DNA of 64,000 bases from assembly GCA_028554755.1 (NCBI GenBank), contig JAPTOF010000016.1:12291501-12355500 (forward strand). The letters run 5' to 3'. Of the stretch, positions 25,401 to 37,696 are shown piece after piece. Positions within the stretch are counted from its first letter, which is position 1, and every line of letters begins with the position of its first letter. Source of the DNA: Cordia subcordata. Its lineage: Eukaryota; Streptophyta; Magnoliopsida; Boraginales; Cordiaceae. The position numbers were made by a program, and so were the translations under genes. Under the pieces are notes generated by a model. That model ran no database searches. It worked only from the letters and a program-made list of their open reading frames with translations, and was not told where the DNA came from.

Positions 25401-26637
25401 AAAGAAAATGTAATCAATCCAGAGGACTCTATGTATACGCAAGTACACACCCACCCACCTCTAGATTCCATATAAGGTTCCTTATGTTCAAAATAAGCAG
25501 ATAAACCTGTATATACATGGGCACACATTTATATATACCAACTACCATAAATATCCTTAATTTTTTGGGGGAAAAAAAAAAAAAGAAAAACCAAAAGGTT
25601 AACTGGCCACTAGAAGCACTCAGTGTCTAAAGACAACATATATGCATAACATAAATAAATGATGATTTGCACACATGTAGCCAACCTATAGATATATATA
25701 CATAGAGATATTCACAGTACTCTGAACTTTTAATATGCAAAAAATGTGTACATTCCCAATATGCATTCACACACATGTAGATACACTACGAACACGCAAA
25801 CACATACCCACACACACATATTCTCCCTGGACTCAATATAACACACATATATTCTCCCTGGACTCAATATAACACACACATATTCTCCCTGGACTCTACA
25901 TAACACACACATATATCCACAGACTACAAAGACAAGCATGAACATACATGCTCTTGTATATATGAAAAGGCAATTTACCACATTTTTTTAATTTTCAAAA
26001 GAGTAACTAAAATAAATCTAAAAGGCCACTATTAGCACTCTCTATATACACAATCATATACGCATAATTTATAATCATAACAACAATCTATATTTCCTTA
26101 ATTTTCAAAAATTCAACTGAAAATAGTCATATCCACTATAATGACGCAATGCACATAATTATAAGCGCAAAATACACACAAGCACAATCTATTAAATATA
26201 TACATATATATATATATGAACAGGTATATACATGTATGTATAGCCAGGACCTGAAAGAGGCTGCAGTAATTATCCCAGGAATCGATCCTTTGCCGCAGTG
26301 TCGGCGAAAGCTTAGCGAAGAGATGGCGAAACCACATCTCGCGGTAGAGCAAGCAGAAGACATGGTCATTATCGACGTAGGAAGCGACGGCGTCGACGGA
26401 AGGCCAAGGCGTGTCCTTGAAGAGCCTCTCGCTTAGGGTTTGAAACGAGCTCTCGTACATCTGGTGGATCTCGTACACGTTCTTCTCTCTTATGTGGCGG
26501 TACAAGTGCACCACGAACGATTTCACCGAGTCCGGCACGAAGCTCGGGTCGTAGCTCACCGAGTCGGCGCCTGCGGCCGACGATGGATCGCCGTAGCCGA
26601 CGGCGCCACCATCTTCGTAGTCATATGAGGCCGCCAT
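19452..26637 (-). CDS. EIF3L: Translation initiation factor eIF3 subunit L, complete
   Basis: Eight exons join in phase: 26637-26251, 25162-25004, 24262-23931, 22241-21902, 20444-20296, 20206-20113, 19666-19595 and 19496-19452 (stop TAA), giving 525 codons, a normal length for plant eIF3l. The N-terminus MAASYDYEDGG is followed by an acidic low-complexity part, then highly conserved segments such as YDPSFVPDSVKSFVVHLYRH, NYCSLFQVVLHGVVN, QLPNQWLWDMVDEF and AWNVYGVLNFLQALVEK. The protein is the PAF67-type subunit of eIF3 (PCI-type fold in its C-terminal half), a cytosolic scaffold that recruits the 40S subunit and mRNA to start translation. All splice sites are GT-AG and no break was seen. Introns 1 and 4 carry repeats. 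Housekeeping expression is expected; upstream TGGGCC/T motifs fit this. Confidence 0.97.
20522..21056. mobile_element. Tourist-like MITE in eIF3L intron 4
   Basis: Terminal inverted repeats of about 25 bp: the left begins GGTTGTGTTTGGTTTGC and the right, reverse-complemented, begins GGGTGCTTTTGGTTTGCC. Flanked by TAA on both sides (20519-20521 and 21057-21059), the 3-bp TWA duplication typical of PIF/Harbinger (Tourist) elements. 535 bp, no transposase. Its centre is a six-copy tandem repeat. Confidence 0.8.
20669..20895. repeat. 41-bp minisatellite inside the MITE
   Basis: Six copies beginning TTTACAAAATTGCCACC (starts near 20669, 20711, 20751, 20792, 20834 and 20876; period 40-42 bases) with poly-T spacers. 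On the plus strand this makes a repetitive KIATLF-like reading frame that is not a gene. Confidence 0.85.
22775..22845. repeat. 28-bp tandem repeat in eIF3L intron 3
   Basis: About two and a half copies of a GTGTCAGTGTCCAA / GCGTGTCGGGAGA unit at 22775, 22803 and 22831. Intronic, non-coding. Confidence 0.75.
25821..25913. repeat. 31-bp minisatellite in eIF3L intron 1
   Basis: Three copies starting TTCTCCCTGGACTC at 25821, 25852 and 25883, embedded in CA/TA-rich sequence. Intronic. Confidence 0.85.
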
Positions 26638-26689
26638 TGGTGGTGGGATTTCTCTGGAAGCGAGAGGGTTTTGTGTTTCTGTGTGTGTT

Positions 26690-26836
26690 TTTTTAGCTCC
26701 GCTGAACACCTCTGTGTGTGTGTGAGAGAGAGAGAGATAAGAGAGAAGACTGATAATGCATTGCCCTAATGTGAGTGGAAATGGGCCCAATGGGCTTTTG
26801 TTTCCGGATCCGTTACCTGCTTTACTTAATGGGCCC
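26690..26836 (-). promoter_or_regulatory. eIF3L 5' UTR CT tract and TGGGCC/T (site II) motifs
   Basis: On the minus strand a CT/CA-rich stretch (26710-26740) precedes the start codon, typical of plant 5' UTRs. Further upstream TGGGCC or TGGGCT occurs at 26782, 26791 and 26830; two of them are in the palindrome GGGCCCA and so read on both strands. Site II motifs, bound by TCP factors, are known from promoters of plant translation genes. No TATA box seen. Confidence 0.55.
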
Positions 26837-27135
26837 AGTGCCTCTTACTTAGCTCGGCCAGTATGACATTACTATTCTAATCTGCGGTTTGCCATTTTTA
26901 ACGTGATATTAGTAGGACAAGTCACTGAATCTATACTATATATACAACCAAGACATGAAAATGTTTCCCTTTACATGTTTTTGCGTTTTGAAAACATTGA
27001 ATTATTCCTTCATCTTTAATGTTATCAAATACATCACTTTTAAAAGAATCCATTCTTTGTTTGCATTAAGGAAATTGGGGGAGGGAAAAGGTAATGGAAG
27101 AATTAAAAGAATCCACTGTATCTTTGATTTGGGAG

Positions 27136-27904
27136 TAGGGCACTGTTCAACAATAGTGTTTCAACTAGTGTTTAGTGTTTTGACTTGGTAAAACCACTAT
27201 CTCCTCCTATTTTTGTTGTTCGGTAAAGTAGTGTTTTTGGTTGAAATAATATTTGGCGTAGTGTTCCTGAAACATTAATATTTTTAACGTGTCAGGTAGT
27301 GGATAGTATTTCATTTTTTATTTTGGCAATTTTACCCTCTCTTCATTATTTTTGGCAATTCTACCTACTATACAATCTCTTTCTACATTTTTATATTTTC
27401 TTTCACAAGTATAAATCTAAAATAACATAAAAAGCAATTTTAAATCCTATCTATATCAAAATATACTAAAAAAATGTAAGTCTTATTCATCCATTTATTA
27501 TTTTTCTTTACAAAATAAATCTTTGATCAATTAAAAAATATTTCTACAATAATAACATTTATTGTAATATTAATAAATTTTATTTATCAAAAGTACTTTT
27601 ATTATACTTTAATAATCAAATGTTATTACAAGAAACATATATCTAATTATGAAATAAATTATCATATATCTAATTATGAAATAAATTATCTCATTTCAAT
27701 AATAGTAATAATAATTATATTTATCATAACATAATAACATAATACCAATGTCTTTTTATGTCATTTTATATTCATCAACTAATCAAACAGCTACTTTTAT
27801 CGAACGCATATTATTCAATCAGTTAATCAAACAATTATTCGTTAACAGCTAAAATACAACAGCTATCAGCTACTTTAACAGCTAATTTTGCTGAATAGGC
27901 CCTA
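27136..27904 (+). mobile_element. Non-autonomous hAT-like element, copy B
   Basis: Ends TAGGGCACTGTTCAACAA and, reverse-complemented on the right, TAGGGCCTATTCAGCAAA are inverted repeats. The interior matches copy A (15604-16338) in the same orientation. Includes an internal direct repeat of ATATCTAATTATGAAATAAA near 27648 and 27665. No ORF. The duplicated target was not identified. Confidence 0.6.
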
Positions 27905-29729
27905 GATGGAAGAAAGTGGTAAAAAAGGGATGAGCTTCATCCCTTCAAATTTTTTATCTTTAATCCCTCTAAATTGCAGAAAAATAGAGGGAAGGGATTC
28001 TTCAAATCTTTTATTTTTAATTCTTTACATATAAAATTTATTATTGCCTTTCTTTTCTTCCAATCCAAACACAATATATTTATAATTTTTTATGTTTCTT
28101 TTCCTAAAAAAAAATACCTTAATCCAAACATGAATTACTCATCCCCTCTCCTTTCCTTTATAATTCTTTCATTTTCTTAATTAAATTTTCACCCTTCAAT
28201 CCAAACATGGTGGTAATTAAAAAGGTGGAAGGTAAGTCATAGGGTTATGGGATATTTTAATGGGCTCAAAGTTGACTTTTTCAACATAATATGTATATAA
28301 ATTTTTTTAAAAAATTTGTAATATGTATAAAAATTCCTTTTAGAAAAATTTGAGTTGTGTCATTTACTATGAAAATGTGGAGTAGTCCTTGGGTCAACTT
28401 ATATAAGTGAATCAATATAAAATTATGTGTTGCGATATTTTATTTTTTTAGTTTTCCTACATAATAATTAATAAAATTTCCTTCTATATATTTTATAATT
28501 TCATTTTCTCAAAAGTGGTCTATATGATAATATAAAGACCTTGAATATGTATAATGAAAATGGTGGAACTTATTAACTGCTTCATTTCCTTAATCATAAG
28601 TGTAAGCTAAATATATGTTACTTAAATAAATGCAATAAAACCAGAATAGCATTATCAAGATTAATAAATGGGAAAGCATGTCATGATTTTTATTAAAGTA
28701 AGTTTCTGGGAAATCCCGAAAATGGTGCTATATAGTTTTTTTTCTTTTTTTAAATGATAATGTATTGTTTATATAGTATAAATTCTCTACAAATTAGGAA
28801 GAAAAAAAGGATACTATAAGGTTCTAAATTTACAGTCAATAATTGTTAAATAAAATAATTTAAGTCTCTCCTTTAAATCTCACAAATCTTGCATTGAATT
28901 CTGTAGTACTTAAAATTAGATCATAAACCAAAACAAAGAAAATAAATTTATATAACATGATCACTTATGTTGTATATGTCTCATTTTCAACAATATATGA
29001 AATGCATAACTAAATAGAATTGCATTCTTTTGCTCAGAGTGTTAATTGATTATTCAAGAAGAAAATTGCATTATATATGGTGAAGAATATACATTGAATC
29101 AAAAAGGAAGAACTCTATTTGAAATTTTATTAATCATAGAAAAATATGTACAATCCAAGGACAGGGCATAATACCATACCCTTAAAAAGTATATCTAAAT
29201 GGAGGGCATTTTCTATGTTCTAGGAAAAGCCTTAACTAACTGCAATTAAGCTAAAAAAGACCCAAAATACACACGCACACATAGAACTTATACCAACTAT
29301 CAAACAAGAGTCCAAATACCAAAACCAACCTCCTTGGCTCCTCCAATCAATCAAAATAAAACACTCAACCAATTCCCTTAATAATCCTCCTAAAATTTAG
29401 AATCTATATAAAAATTTGTAGCTAAACAATTTATAATGCCCTAATTAGCCAACAAGTCAGCAACTTAGTTGGCCTCGTTATACACAAGCCATAGTTCACT
29501 TCAGTTGCTTTAAACAATAATAATTTTAAAAAAAAAAACTTCGCCATGAAACAAGGACTTGGATCCTCTTCTATATTTCTCCTCTCTTATATATAGGAGA
29601 TAAGATCTCAACCAATCACACAAAGTTTAAAGTAAGATTAAAGGGATATAAATCATTAAATTAGTTACCAAATAAATCTCAATCATTAAATTCTATCTAT
29701 ATATATTGTAGAACCACTGGATTAGTTAC
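27905..29729. other. AT-rich intergenic, repeats only
   Basis: A 300-base stretch (27905-28215) has AATCCAAACA and AAGGGAT motifs like those in small plant MITEs. The rest shows no ORF or RNA gene. Near 29660-29700, sequence AAATCTCAATCATTAAATT recurs in the right flank of Copia-2. Confidence 0.45.
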
Positions 29730-29956
29730 TAGTGAGCAAGAATAAGTCAACAGAATAAGTCAAATTCTATCTACTTATATTGTAAAGTTTGTTAATGTTT
29801 GTTCCTTCTTTTGCTCATATTTTGAATTATAGACATTGTTATATGCAGCTCAACAAAAGGCTAAAATCTATGCCTTCTTTGTGATGTTGTACACTATAAA
29901 TATTCATGTACAAGTAAGTGAATGAATTGTTTTTTAAGTTCAAACCAGCTCTCATA
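29730..29956 (+). repeat. Copia-2 5' LTR
   Basis: 227 bp, followed by TAATATCAGCTC, a degenerate form of the usual tRNA-Met primer site TGGTATCAGAGC. Confidence 0.75.
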
Positions 29957-30022
29957 TAATATCAGCTCTTTTAACTAAGCTTACACAAGTAACGATCCTA
30001 TCTCCTTCTTTTTCTTCTCCCT

Positions 30023-33000
30023 ATGGCATCTGACACCATAAGCACTCTTTCACCTTCCCCATCAACTACTTACACTCCACCTTCTGTTGCAACACAAAAT
30101 TTAGTATTCATTAGTGTAGCAAATCACCTGCCTCTTAAACTCACTTCCATAACTTACCACTCGTGGAAATTTTGACGCCCTCTTGTTTGGTTATGAGTTC
30201 TTGGATATATTGATAGAACTCTTCCTTTTCCCCCAACTACTATTACTAAGGAGAGTTTACCAGTCCAAACCTAGAATATCTCTAGAAACGTTAGGATAAG
30301 CTATTACTTTTAGCCATTATCAGCCCCCTTAGTCCTTCAGTTGTTCTCATCGTGCGCACTTGTGTCACTTCTACTGAAGCTTGGTCCAAGCTAGTTACAC
30401 AATTTGCTAGTCCCTTTTCCTCGCTCATCATGGGGTTAACAGAATAGTTGACCTTCTTATCCAATGGCCTATGATAAGGTTATTATCTTTGAAAAATTCA
30501 GTGACAAACTGATTGAGTATGATTCCTTTGTTAAGCCTGAAGAGCAGCATGCTTCAGGTATTCTTGGCCCTTTAATAGCTAGTGTCACGCGCTACAACCA
30601 ATCTCAATCCTCTTCCAATGGAAAGAAAGATAATGGTGCTTCCAAAACACATTCAAGCAAGGAACAAATAACTGTAGGAGTTCTAGAACCAATGCCATCA
30701 ATACATTTGGACAGTTTAACAAGTCACAAATCTATGTTAGTTTTGTGATAAAAAGGGTCACTCTACTTACCAATGCTTTACTGACAAGAAATTATTTTTC
30801 ACAAACACCCTACCAATAGTCAATGCTATATTTACAAATGTGTCTTCTCAGTCTCCTACCTGGCTTTTTGACATTGGCACTTCCTACCACATTACAAATG
30901 AACCTATATCTTCAACACACTTATAAGGCCCTAATAATGTGGTATTAAGTGATGGCACATGTTTGAATATATCTCATATTGGTCAATCATCTCTTTACTC
31001 TCTTTCATAAAGTTTGCTTTTGTCTAATGTTCTTTGTGTTCCCAAAGTTCAAAAAAATTTATTTATGTCAATCAGCTTTGCCGTACAAATAATGTCTCCA
31101 TTGAATTTACCCCTTCTTTCTTCTTTGTGAAGGATCTCTACACAGGGTGCAAGTAGCAAAAGGGAAAGTAGGAATCACACATATGAATGGCCATGTGACT
31201 TGAGTCATTCGTCAATTATTGCTTGTTTTGGTGTTTGTTCGTCAATTCATAAGTGGCATGATTGACTTGGACATCCGTCCAATAAAATCTTGTATCAAAT
31301 GACCAATAAATTTAATTTGTTAAGTTCTTCTAGTTCTATTGATGTTTGTAGTTCTGTTGATGTTTGTAGTTCCTGTCAAACTAATTAAAGTCATAAATTG
31401 GCAAACTTCTTTTACAAGTACTAAACCACTTGAATTAGTCTTTGCCGATATGTAAAGACCTTCTCCAATATGATCTGTAAATATTGACCATTTCATCAAA
31501 TATTCATGGTCATTCCCTCTTTCTTACCAAAGTTTATTCATTTTAAAACCATGGTTGGAAAAGAATTTAATATACTAATTTTAACCATCTACGCTAACGG
31601 AGGGACTAAGTATAAAGGCTTGCAAACTACTTTTTCTAAACTTGGCATTCAGCATCTCATATCACCTCTATATACACCTCAACACATTGGCATCACTGAG
31701 CGTCGCCATAGGCATATTGTAGAAACATGACTAACTCTCCTTTATCAAGCAAGTCTTCCTCTTTCCTTCTAGACTTTTGCTTTTGAAACCACCACTTATT
31801 TGATTAATAGGCTCATCATTCCCCTTCTTTCCATTCAATCACCTTTTGAAAAGGTCTTTAAGCAAAGTCTAAATTATTCCAAACTAAGCATTTTTGGATA
31901 CTTATGTTATCCTTGGTTAAGGCCGTACACAAATCATAAACTTGATCCTTGCTCTCAACCTTGTATCTTCTTAGGATACTCTAGCGTTCACAATGTGCTT
32001 ATCACTGCTTCGAGCCTAGAACACATAAGTTCTATCTCTCTCATCATGTTAGATTTTTAGAATAAGTGTTTCCATATAGGTCTTTGGTCAATAACACGTT
32101 TGATCTCCTACTCAAGTTGTCCAAATGGGTTGCAATTTCTCACTCTAATAATGACACAGTTTTATGCACTATATCTAGTCATGTCATACCTGATCAGCCC
32201 ACATCTCCCATTCCTATTTTATCTATTCAGCAACCTATAGTGCAACAAGCACCCTCACAAAATCTTCTCACCATAACAAGCATCATGAGTCAACATGTCC
32301 CTTTGACATCACTTGATACAACTAGTTCTTAGCCATCATCTATTACGCTTTCAAAATCTGCTTTATCCTTTACAAACATGCCCCTTGCTAGTGCAGACTC
32401 CTCAAGTATGTCTCTTATCCCAACTTCTTTTTTAACTCGTGGTTCTAAACACTCCAAGGTCTCATGCTAAAGAAAATCATATTAGTAACATAGTTTTTGG
32501 AAGTTTTTGCAGTATTGAATTCATTTCAATTGTAAATGAATTCCATAAGGAATTGTATTTACAAATAAATTCTCTTATTTGGATATGTAAAATGGTTTTA
32601 AGTCAATTTTATCATTTCTAAATCCAGATTGTATTTGGAATACATGTGAAATTAGAATTAATATGTATATTTTACTTAAATAGGAGTAAATAAAAAAAGA
32701 TATTGTTGTATTATGTTAAAATTTATAGTGTTGTATTATGGATATTTTTGTCTTTATAAGATTTTTTGTGGATTTATTTTTCGTGGAATTACAAATTCCA
32801 ACTCTTAGGCTAGGATTTGAATATAACTAGAGCAAATATAGAATTTCCAAATTTTGGAATTCCATATTTTAATGAAATGATACCAAACAAAAAAAAATTA
32901 GATTTGCAAATGAATTCTACAAAATTTGTTTCAAACAATCTGTACGCCAAGAAAAATTATTTTCCCTTATAGCATAAGGAGAGTCTCTAGCACCATGTCT

Positions 33001-34540
33001 TGAACCAAAAACAACTCAACAAGCTCTAAACATCAATAATGGCGTAAGGGTATGCTTGTTGAGCTTGATGCCTTGTCAAAATATCAAACCTGAAGCCTTG
33101 TTCCCAGAGAAGCACATTACAATGTAGTAAGCTATAAGTAGGTGTTCAAATTGAAACGAAATCCTGATGGCATTGTTAATCGCTACAAATCATGGCTTGT
33201 AGCTAAAGGTTTTCGTTAGCGACCTGGCCTTGGCTATTATGAAAACTTTAGCCTTATTGTTAAAAGATCCACCATTCAAGTTGTACTAACTCTTGTTGTT
33301 TCTAATGGTTGGTAGATTAGTCAGTTGGAATAGATAATGAGTTCCTATATGGGTCTCTCATATAGGATGTTTTTATGATTCAGCCACTTGGCTTTGTTGA
33401 TCAATCAAAACCCAATCATGTATGTAAGCTTCAGCTCTCTTTATGGCTTGAAATAAGCTTCACACACATGGTTCATAGAGTTAAAATCATATGTAATATC
33501 TCTTGGTTTTGTTGGGTCACGATTAGATAACTCCTTGTTTGTTTATTCCAAAGGCTTTGACAATATCTACATTTTAGTTTATATCGATAATTTGCTAATA
33601 ACGGGGAATTCGAACAGCCTCGTCAAGAAAGCAATTGCTAAATTGTTAATTCGTCTTTCGATCAGAAAACCTTGGAGATCTTCATTATTTTTTGGGTGTC
33701 GAGCTATTTTCTATGATGAAAGACTTTTTCTTCTCAGTCCAAGTATATTTGAGATTTGCTAAAGAAGTTGAAGATCGACTGTTCCAAACCAGTTGCAATG
33801 CTACTTAGCTACTCCATTAAGTTATCTCTAGCTAATAGTCCATCGTATGAAGACATCTCCACTTTATGAAGTCTAATTGGTTGCCTATGGTATTTGTCCC
33901 TCACTAGACCTGATATTGCCTTCGCCACTAACAAGTTAGCGGTTCATGCATGCTCCAATAACAAATCATTGGGTTATAGCAAAAAGGCTACTTTGTTATC
34001 TATGAAATACAGTCACATATGGCTTGCGAATAAAAAAATCTATGGCATTGAATTTGTTGGCATTTACAGATGCAGATTAGGCAGGAAATCGAGATTTTTA
34101 TGATTCTACTTCAGCTTATGTTGTTTTTCTTGGTAATACACCAGTCTCTTAGTGTTTGAAAAATCAAAAGAGTGGTGTAAGGTCCTCAATAGAAGCCGAA
34201 TATCACTCTATAGCTGCCACTATTGCTGAAATTTATTGGTTGATAATCTACTCAATGAACTTGGTTGTTAAATTGCAAGCGCTGCCTCTTTTACTTTGCG
34301 ACAATATCGGAACAACCTACCTTTGTTCAAATCCACTCCTCCATTCACCCATGAAACATATTTCCATTGATTACCATTTTGTGCATAAGAAGATTGCTTC
34401 CCGTGCTTTCAAGTTGCTCATGTTTCTACTACAATTCAATTGGCTGATTTTCTTACTAGACTGCTTCATAAGACTCAATTTGCTCTTCTTCGGTCAAGAT
34501 TTGTGTCACAGTTTCACCATCTTGCGGGAAAATATTAAGG
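30023..34540 (+). pseudogene. Copia-2 gag-pol remnant
   Basis: Begins near the ATG at 30023 (MASDTISTLSPSPS). Recognisable parts: gag, a damaged protease region (about 30860), integrase remnants (31440-32060, including ERRHRHIVET and the YLCYPWLRPYTNHKLDP segment), RT from about 33130 (SWLVAKGFR) with YIDNLL in place of the catalytic YVDD, and RNase H (33890-34500, TRPDIAFATNKLA, ...SIEAEYHSIAATIAEIYWL). Many stops and frame changes; non-functional. Confidence 0.8.
32500..32945. mobile_element. AT-rich insertion nested in Copia-2
   Basis: About 450 bases with no copia similarity lie between the spacer and the EPKTTQQALNI segment that normally begins the RT region. The left part holds a perfect short inverted repeat (GAATTCATTT near 32518 with AAATGAATTC near 32535), and AAATGAATTC recurs at the right. 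Probably a small nested transposon; its ends are approximate. Confidence 0.4.
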
Positions 34541-34761
34541 AAGAATAAGTCAACAAAATAAGTCAAATTCTATCTACTGGTATTGTAAAGTTTGTTAATG
34601 TTTGTTCCTACTCTTTTCTCATATTTTTGAATTATAGACATTGTTGTATGAAGCTTAATAAAAGGCTAAAATCTTAGCCTTCTTTATTCTGTTGTACACT
34701 ATAAATATTCATGTATCAGTAAGTTAATGAATTGCTTTTTGAGCTCAAATTAGCTCTCGTG
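34533..34761 (+). repeat. Copia-2 3' LTR
   Basis: 229 bp, preceded by the purine-rich CTTGCGGGAAAA tract expected for the polypurine primer. Shares AATTCTATCTACT and CACTATAAATATTCATGTA with the left LTR. Confidence 0.75.
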
Positions 34762-34766
34762 GTTAC

Positions 34767-35930
34767 CAAATAAATCTCAATGATTATTAACCATTAGATT
34801 ACTTTAATATAAACCTTTAGATTAAATTTCCAAATGAATCTCAATCATCCAATTAAAAATCCTAAAAGAAGCACACTTTTTTTTCTATCTTGCATGACTC
34901 AAGCCAATTAAGTTCAGCTACATTCATAGTGAGTTTATCATTGAATACTACATTTTTCTTTTTTTCCCCTTCTTGCATGACTTAAACCTGTATAGCCTTG
35001 AGGAAAAAAATCACTTGTAGACTTTTCCAGTATTTGATCTCTCACTTGTAGGTTTGTTCAAGTGACTTCTAAACCAACTTACGATCCTCTATTTTTTTTA
35101 TTAATCATCTCTAAGTTTTTTTATTCAGTTTTTGATACTTTTATTTTTCTCTACACGTTGAATATGTGTATGCATACATGTTTAGTCATGATATATTTAT
35201 GTTAAATAATAGTTAAAGTGTGTACGTAATCTAGTATATAGCTTTTGAGCAAAATTTATGAATATTTATTCATGATATGTTCATGTATGAAGATTTAATG
35301 AGCCCTTATATACATACCTAAGTCATTGATGAGTTGGGAAAATAATCAACGAGTTGAATTTTTCTCCAATTAAAAAAATTAATTAATGTAAGTTCACGTA
35401 ATAAAAAAAAATTTCAACATTATATTATATTATTGAATGGTCTAACTGTGAACTTGTCCATCAAGTATTCTTGTTGATCATGTTATCATGTCCATGAAAC
35501 ATTGACATTTCTCATACTTGATCTAACTAACAATGTAATGCTACACTATCTTTATGATATCAATGATCAATGAAGCACTTAAAAATAACTTTGTGAACAA
35601 TTTTGCTAGGCTCTTAGCATAAAGAACCATACATAAAAACATTATCGAACAATATTTTTAACTAAGTTATTATTCCTTTTTTCGTCATTCATATTTAGCA
35701 TTTGAAACTTAAAGTTTTATTCCAAATGTGATAATTATTTGTCAGTATGAAATTTTTGGTGTAGTATAGTGTGAACCTTGTAAGTTTGGACACAACCTTA
35801 CTAATTAGTGATATTTATTGATCTTTATTTTCAAATTGACTTCTAGCTTAGAGTGATAAGTTAATGGACTAATATATGATTTAAGAGAAGTTCATGACAT
35901 GTTAATATTTTATATTTCAAAATTTCAAGC
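34767..35930. other. Intergenic, nothing recognised
   Basis: AT-rich sequence; the first 100 bases repeat part of the left flank of Copia-2. No coding or RNA feature. Confidence 0.45.
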
Positions 35931-37696
35931 ATGACTAATATATCCAAGTTGGCTAAAACAGATCAAGATGGCATTCAGAATGGAAGTCATATACCATTTG
36001 TAGGTATGATTTTTTATGATCCCCAAAAGACTTATACATTTCACAATAGTTATGGTGGAAAGGTTGGAATTAATATTAGAATTCGATCTTATAACAAAAG
36101 TAAGGATAAACTACTATTGAATAGGGTGTTTGTTTGTTCTAAAGAAGGTACAAGAAAACCTGATAAACAGGATCACCTCACTAAAACTCTAGAGCAAAAC
36201 AAGAACTGGATCTGGTACTAATGGGAACCAAACCACAAAAGTCTAATAGAAATTTTGTAATTTATAAATGTATCTTTGAACAAAATCATGAGACGGTAAA
36301 ACCTGACCTTACCCACATGCTTCTTTCACAATGAAGAATATCTATTGTGCAAAATAAACAAATAAAGTTATTTGATGGTTTTGGTATCGCTTTGTGCAAA
36401 TCTTATGATCTAATGGGAAGGGAGGTTAGTGGGAGAGAATATGTTGGATTTTTAAGGTTAGATAAAAAAATATTATCTTTGAACAAGGACATAGAGGTCT
36501 TTGGGTTATGGTGAGGCTAGAAACATATTGAAGTATTTTTCAAGATAAGGCTGCTGAAAATGAATGATTTTCCTATGTAGACGAACAAATTACTAATATT
36601 TTCTGGTTGGTACTCAAATAATTGTTGATTATAGTCAGTTTGCCGATGCAATTTCTTTTTACACCACATATAAGTTAAACAAGGATTGTAGACCATTTGC
36701 TATTTTTTTAAAGATTTAACCATCACCGTTAGATGAGAATCTTTATGGGTTACACTAATGTATGATGAGACTGTCGAATGTTTTATTTTATCAGTTCAAA
36801 CATTTTTACAGGTCAGGTCCAACAAGCATCCTAAAACAATATTTATTGATCAAGATGCTGTAATGGCAAAGGCCTTGATAGAGGTTATGCGTAATACATG
36901 TCATCAACTTTGTAGGTGGCACATAAATCAGAATGTAATAAAACATCTTAATCAATTTTTTGTGGGTCTTATTGGAGCAGAGAAAATGTTTGGGCAAGAT
37001 AAAGATGAGTCGCTTGCTGCATAGGATACTACGTTAGATGAATTTAGTGCAAAAGAGAATATATGGCTGAAAATGATGTTTGAATTAAGGAAAAAATTGG
37101 CATGGACATATGCAAGACACTATTGGTTAATTGGGATCCAAACTACACAACTAAGTGAAAGTGTCAGTGCTTCTTTAAGAGGCTACTTACGGTTTGACTA
37201 TGGCTTCTCTCATCTTTTCAATCATTTTGGGAGTTTACTTGAGGAAAGACACTACAAAGAACATGAGGCTAATTATCATTTGAGCTACAGATTGCCCAAA
37301 CTTAATTTTTCATGTAAGTGGTTGGACCATGCCAGCTTAATATACATTAAGAACCTTTTTTAAGAATCCCAAATAGAATTTTCTAAGTCAATTGATATTT
37401 ACATAAAGGAAAGAGGAGAGGAGGAAAGATGTTGACATTTCATTATATCTTATTCAAGGTTGTAATAGATGCCATCAAGTATCAAAAGGCAAAAAAGATT
37501 GGTTATCATTAGTTGTATGTTACTTGAGATAAAAGGTATCGTATGTTGCTACATGATAAATGTTCCAAAAGAGGACATGCATCATATGAAAACTCTTGAT
37601 ATCTACATCTTAGAAAGATGGAAAAGGCTAGCTAGATATGAAATTGTAAGTGACATGCATAGTCGTATTGTTGACACAAATCCAAGGAAAGAATGA
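35931..37696 (+). pseudogene. FAR1/FHY3-type MULE transposase fossil
   Basis: The first part (from the Met at 35931) resembles the FAR1 DNA-binding domain (PFVGMIFYDPQKTYTFHNSY, then NRVFVCSKEGTRKPDK). After a decayed stretch, MULE transposase segments follow in another frame: DAISFYTTYKLNKDCRPF (near 36640), KHPKTIFIDQDAVMAKAL (near 36822), CHQLCRWHINQNVIKHL, then TTQLSESVSASLRGYL (37143) and a C-terminal part near 37600. Stops at 37022 and 37361 and the frame change make it non-functional. This family includes domesticated transcription factors (FHY3, FAR1, FRS) and the transposases they came from; this copy cannot be assigned to either. Confidence 0.8.

Larger units (their letters stand above)
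29730..34761 (+). mobile_element. Copia-2: old, decayed Ty1/copia retrotransposon
   Basis: Two LTR-like direct repeats (29730-29956 and 34533-34761) flank copia gag, integrase, RT and RNase H remnants in the plus direction. GTTAC occurs on both outer sides (29725-29729 and 34762-34766) as a target duplication. The LTRs differ at roughly one base in eight and have lost the canonical TG...CA ends. Coding parts carry many stops and frameshifts. An AT-rich insertion interrupts it near 32500-32945. Confidence 0.85.

Noticed and set aside
25730..25981. 83-codon minus-strand ORF rich in Val, Cys and Tyr
   Set aside because: Translation of the 31-bp CA-rich minisatellite in eIF3L intron 1.
30464..30748. 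94-codon ORF as an independent gene
   Set aside because: It is a piece of Copia-2 gag in the expected position and orientation.
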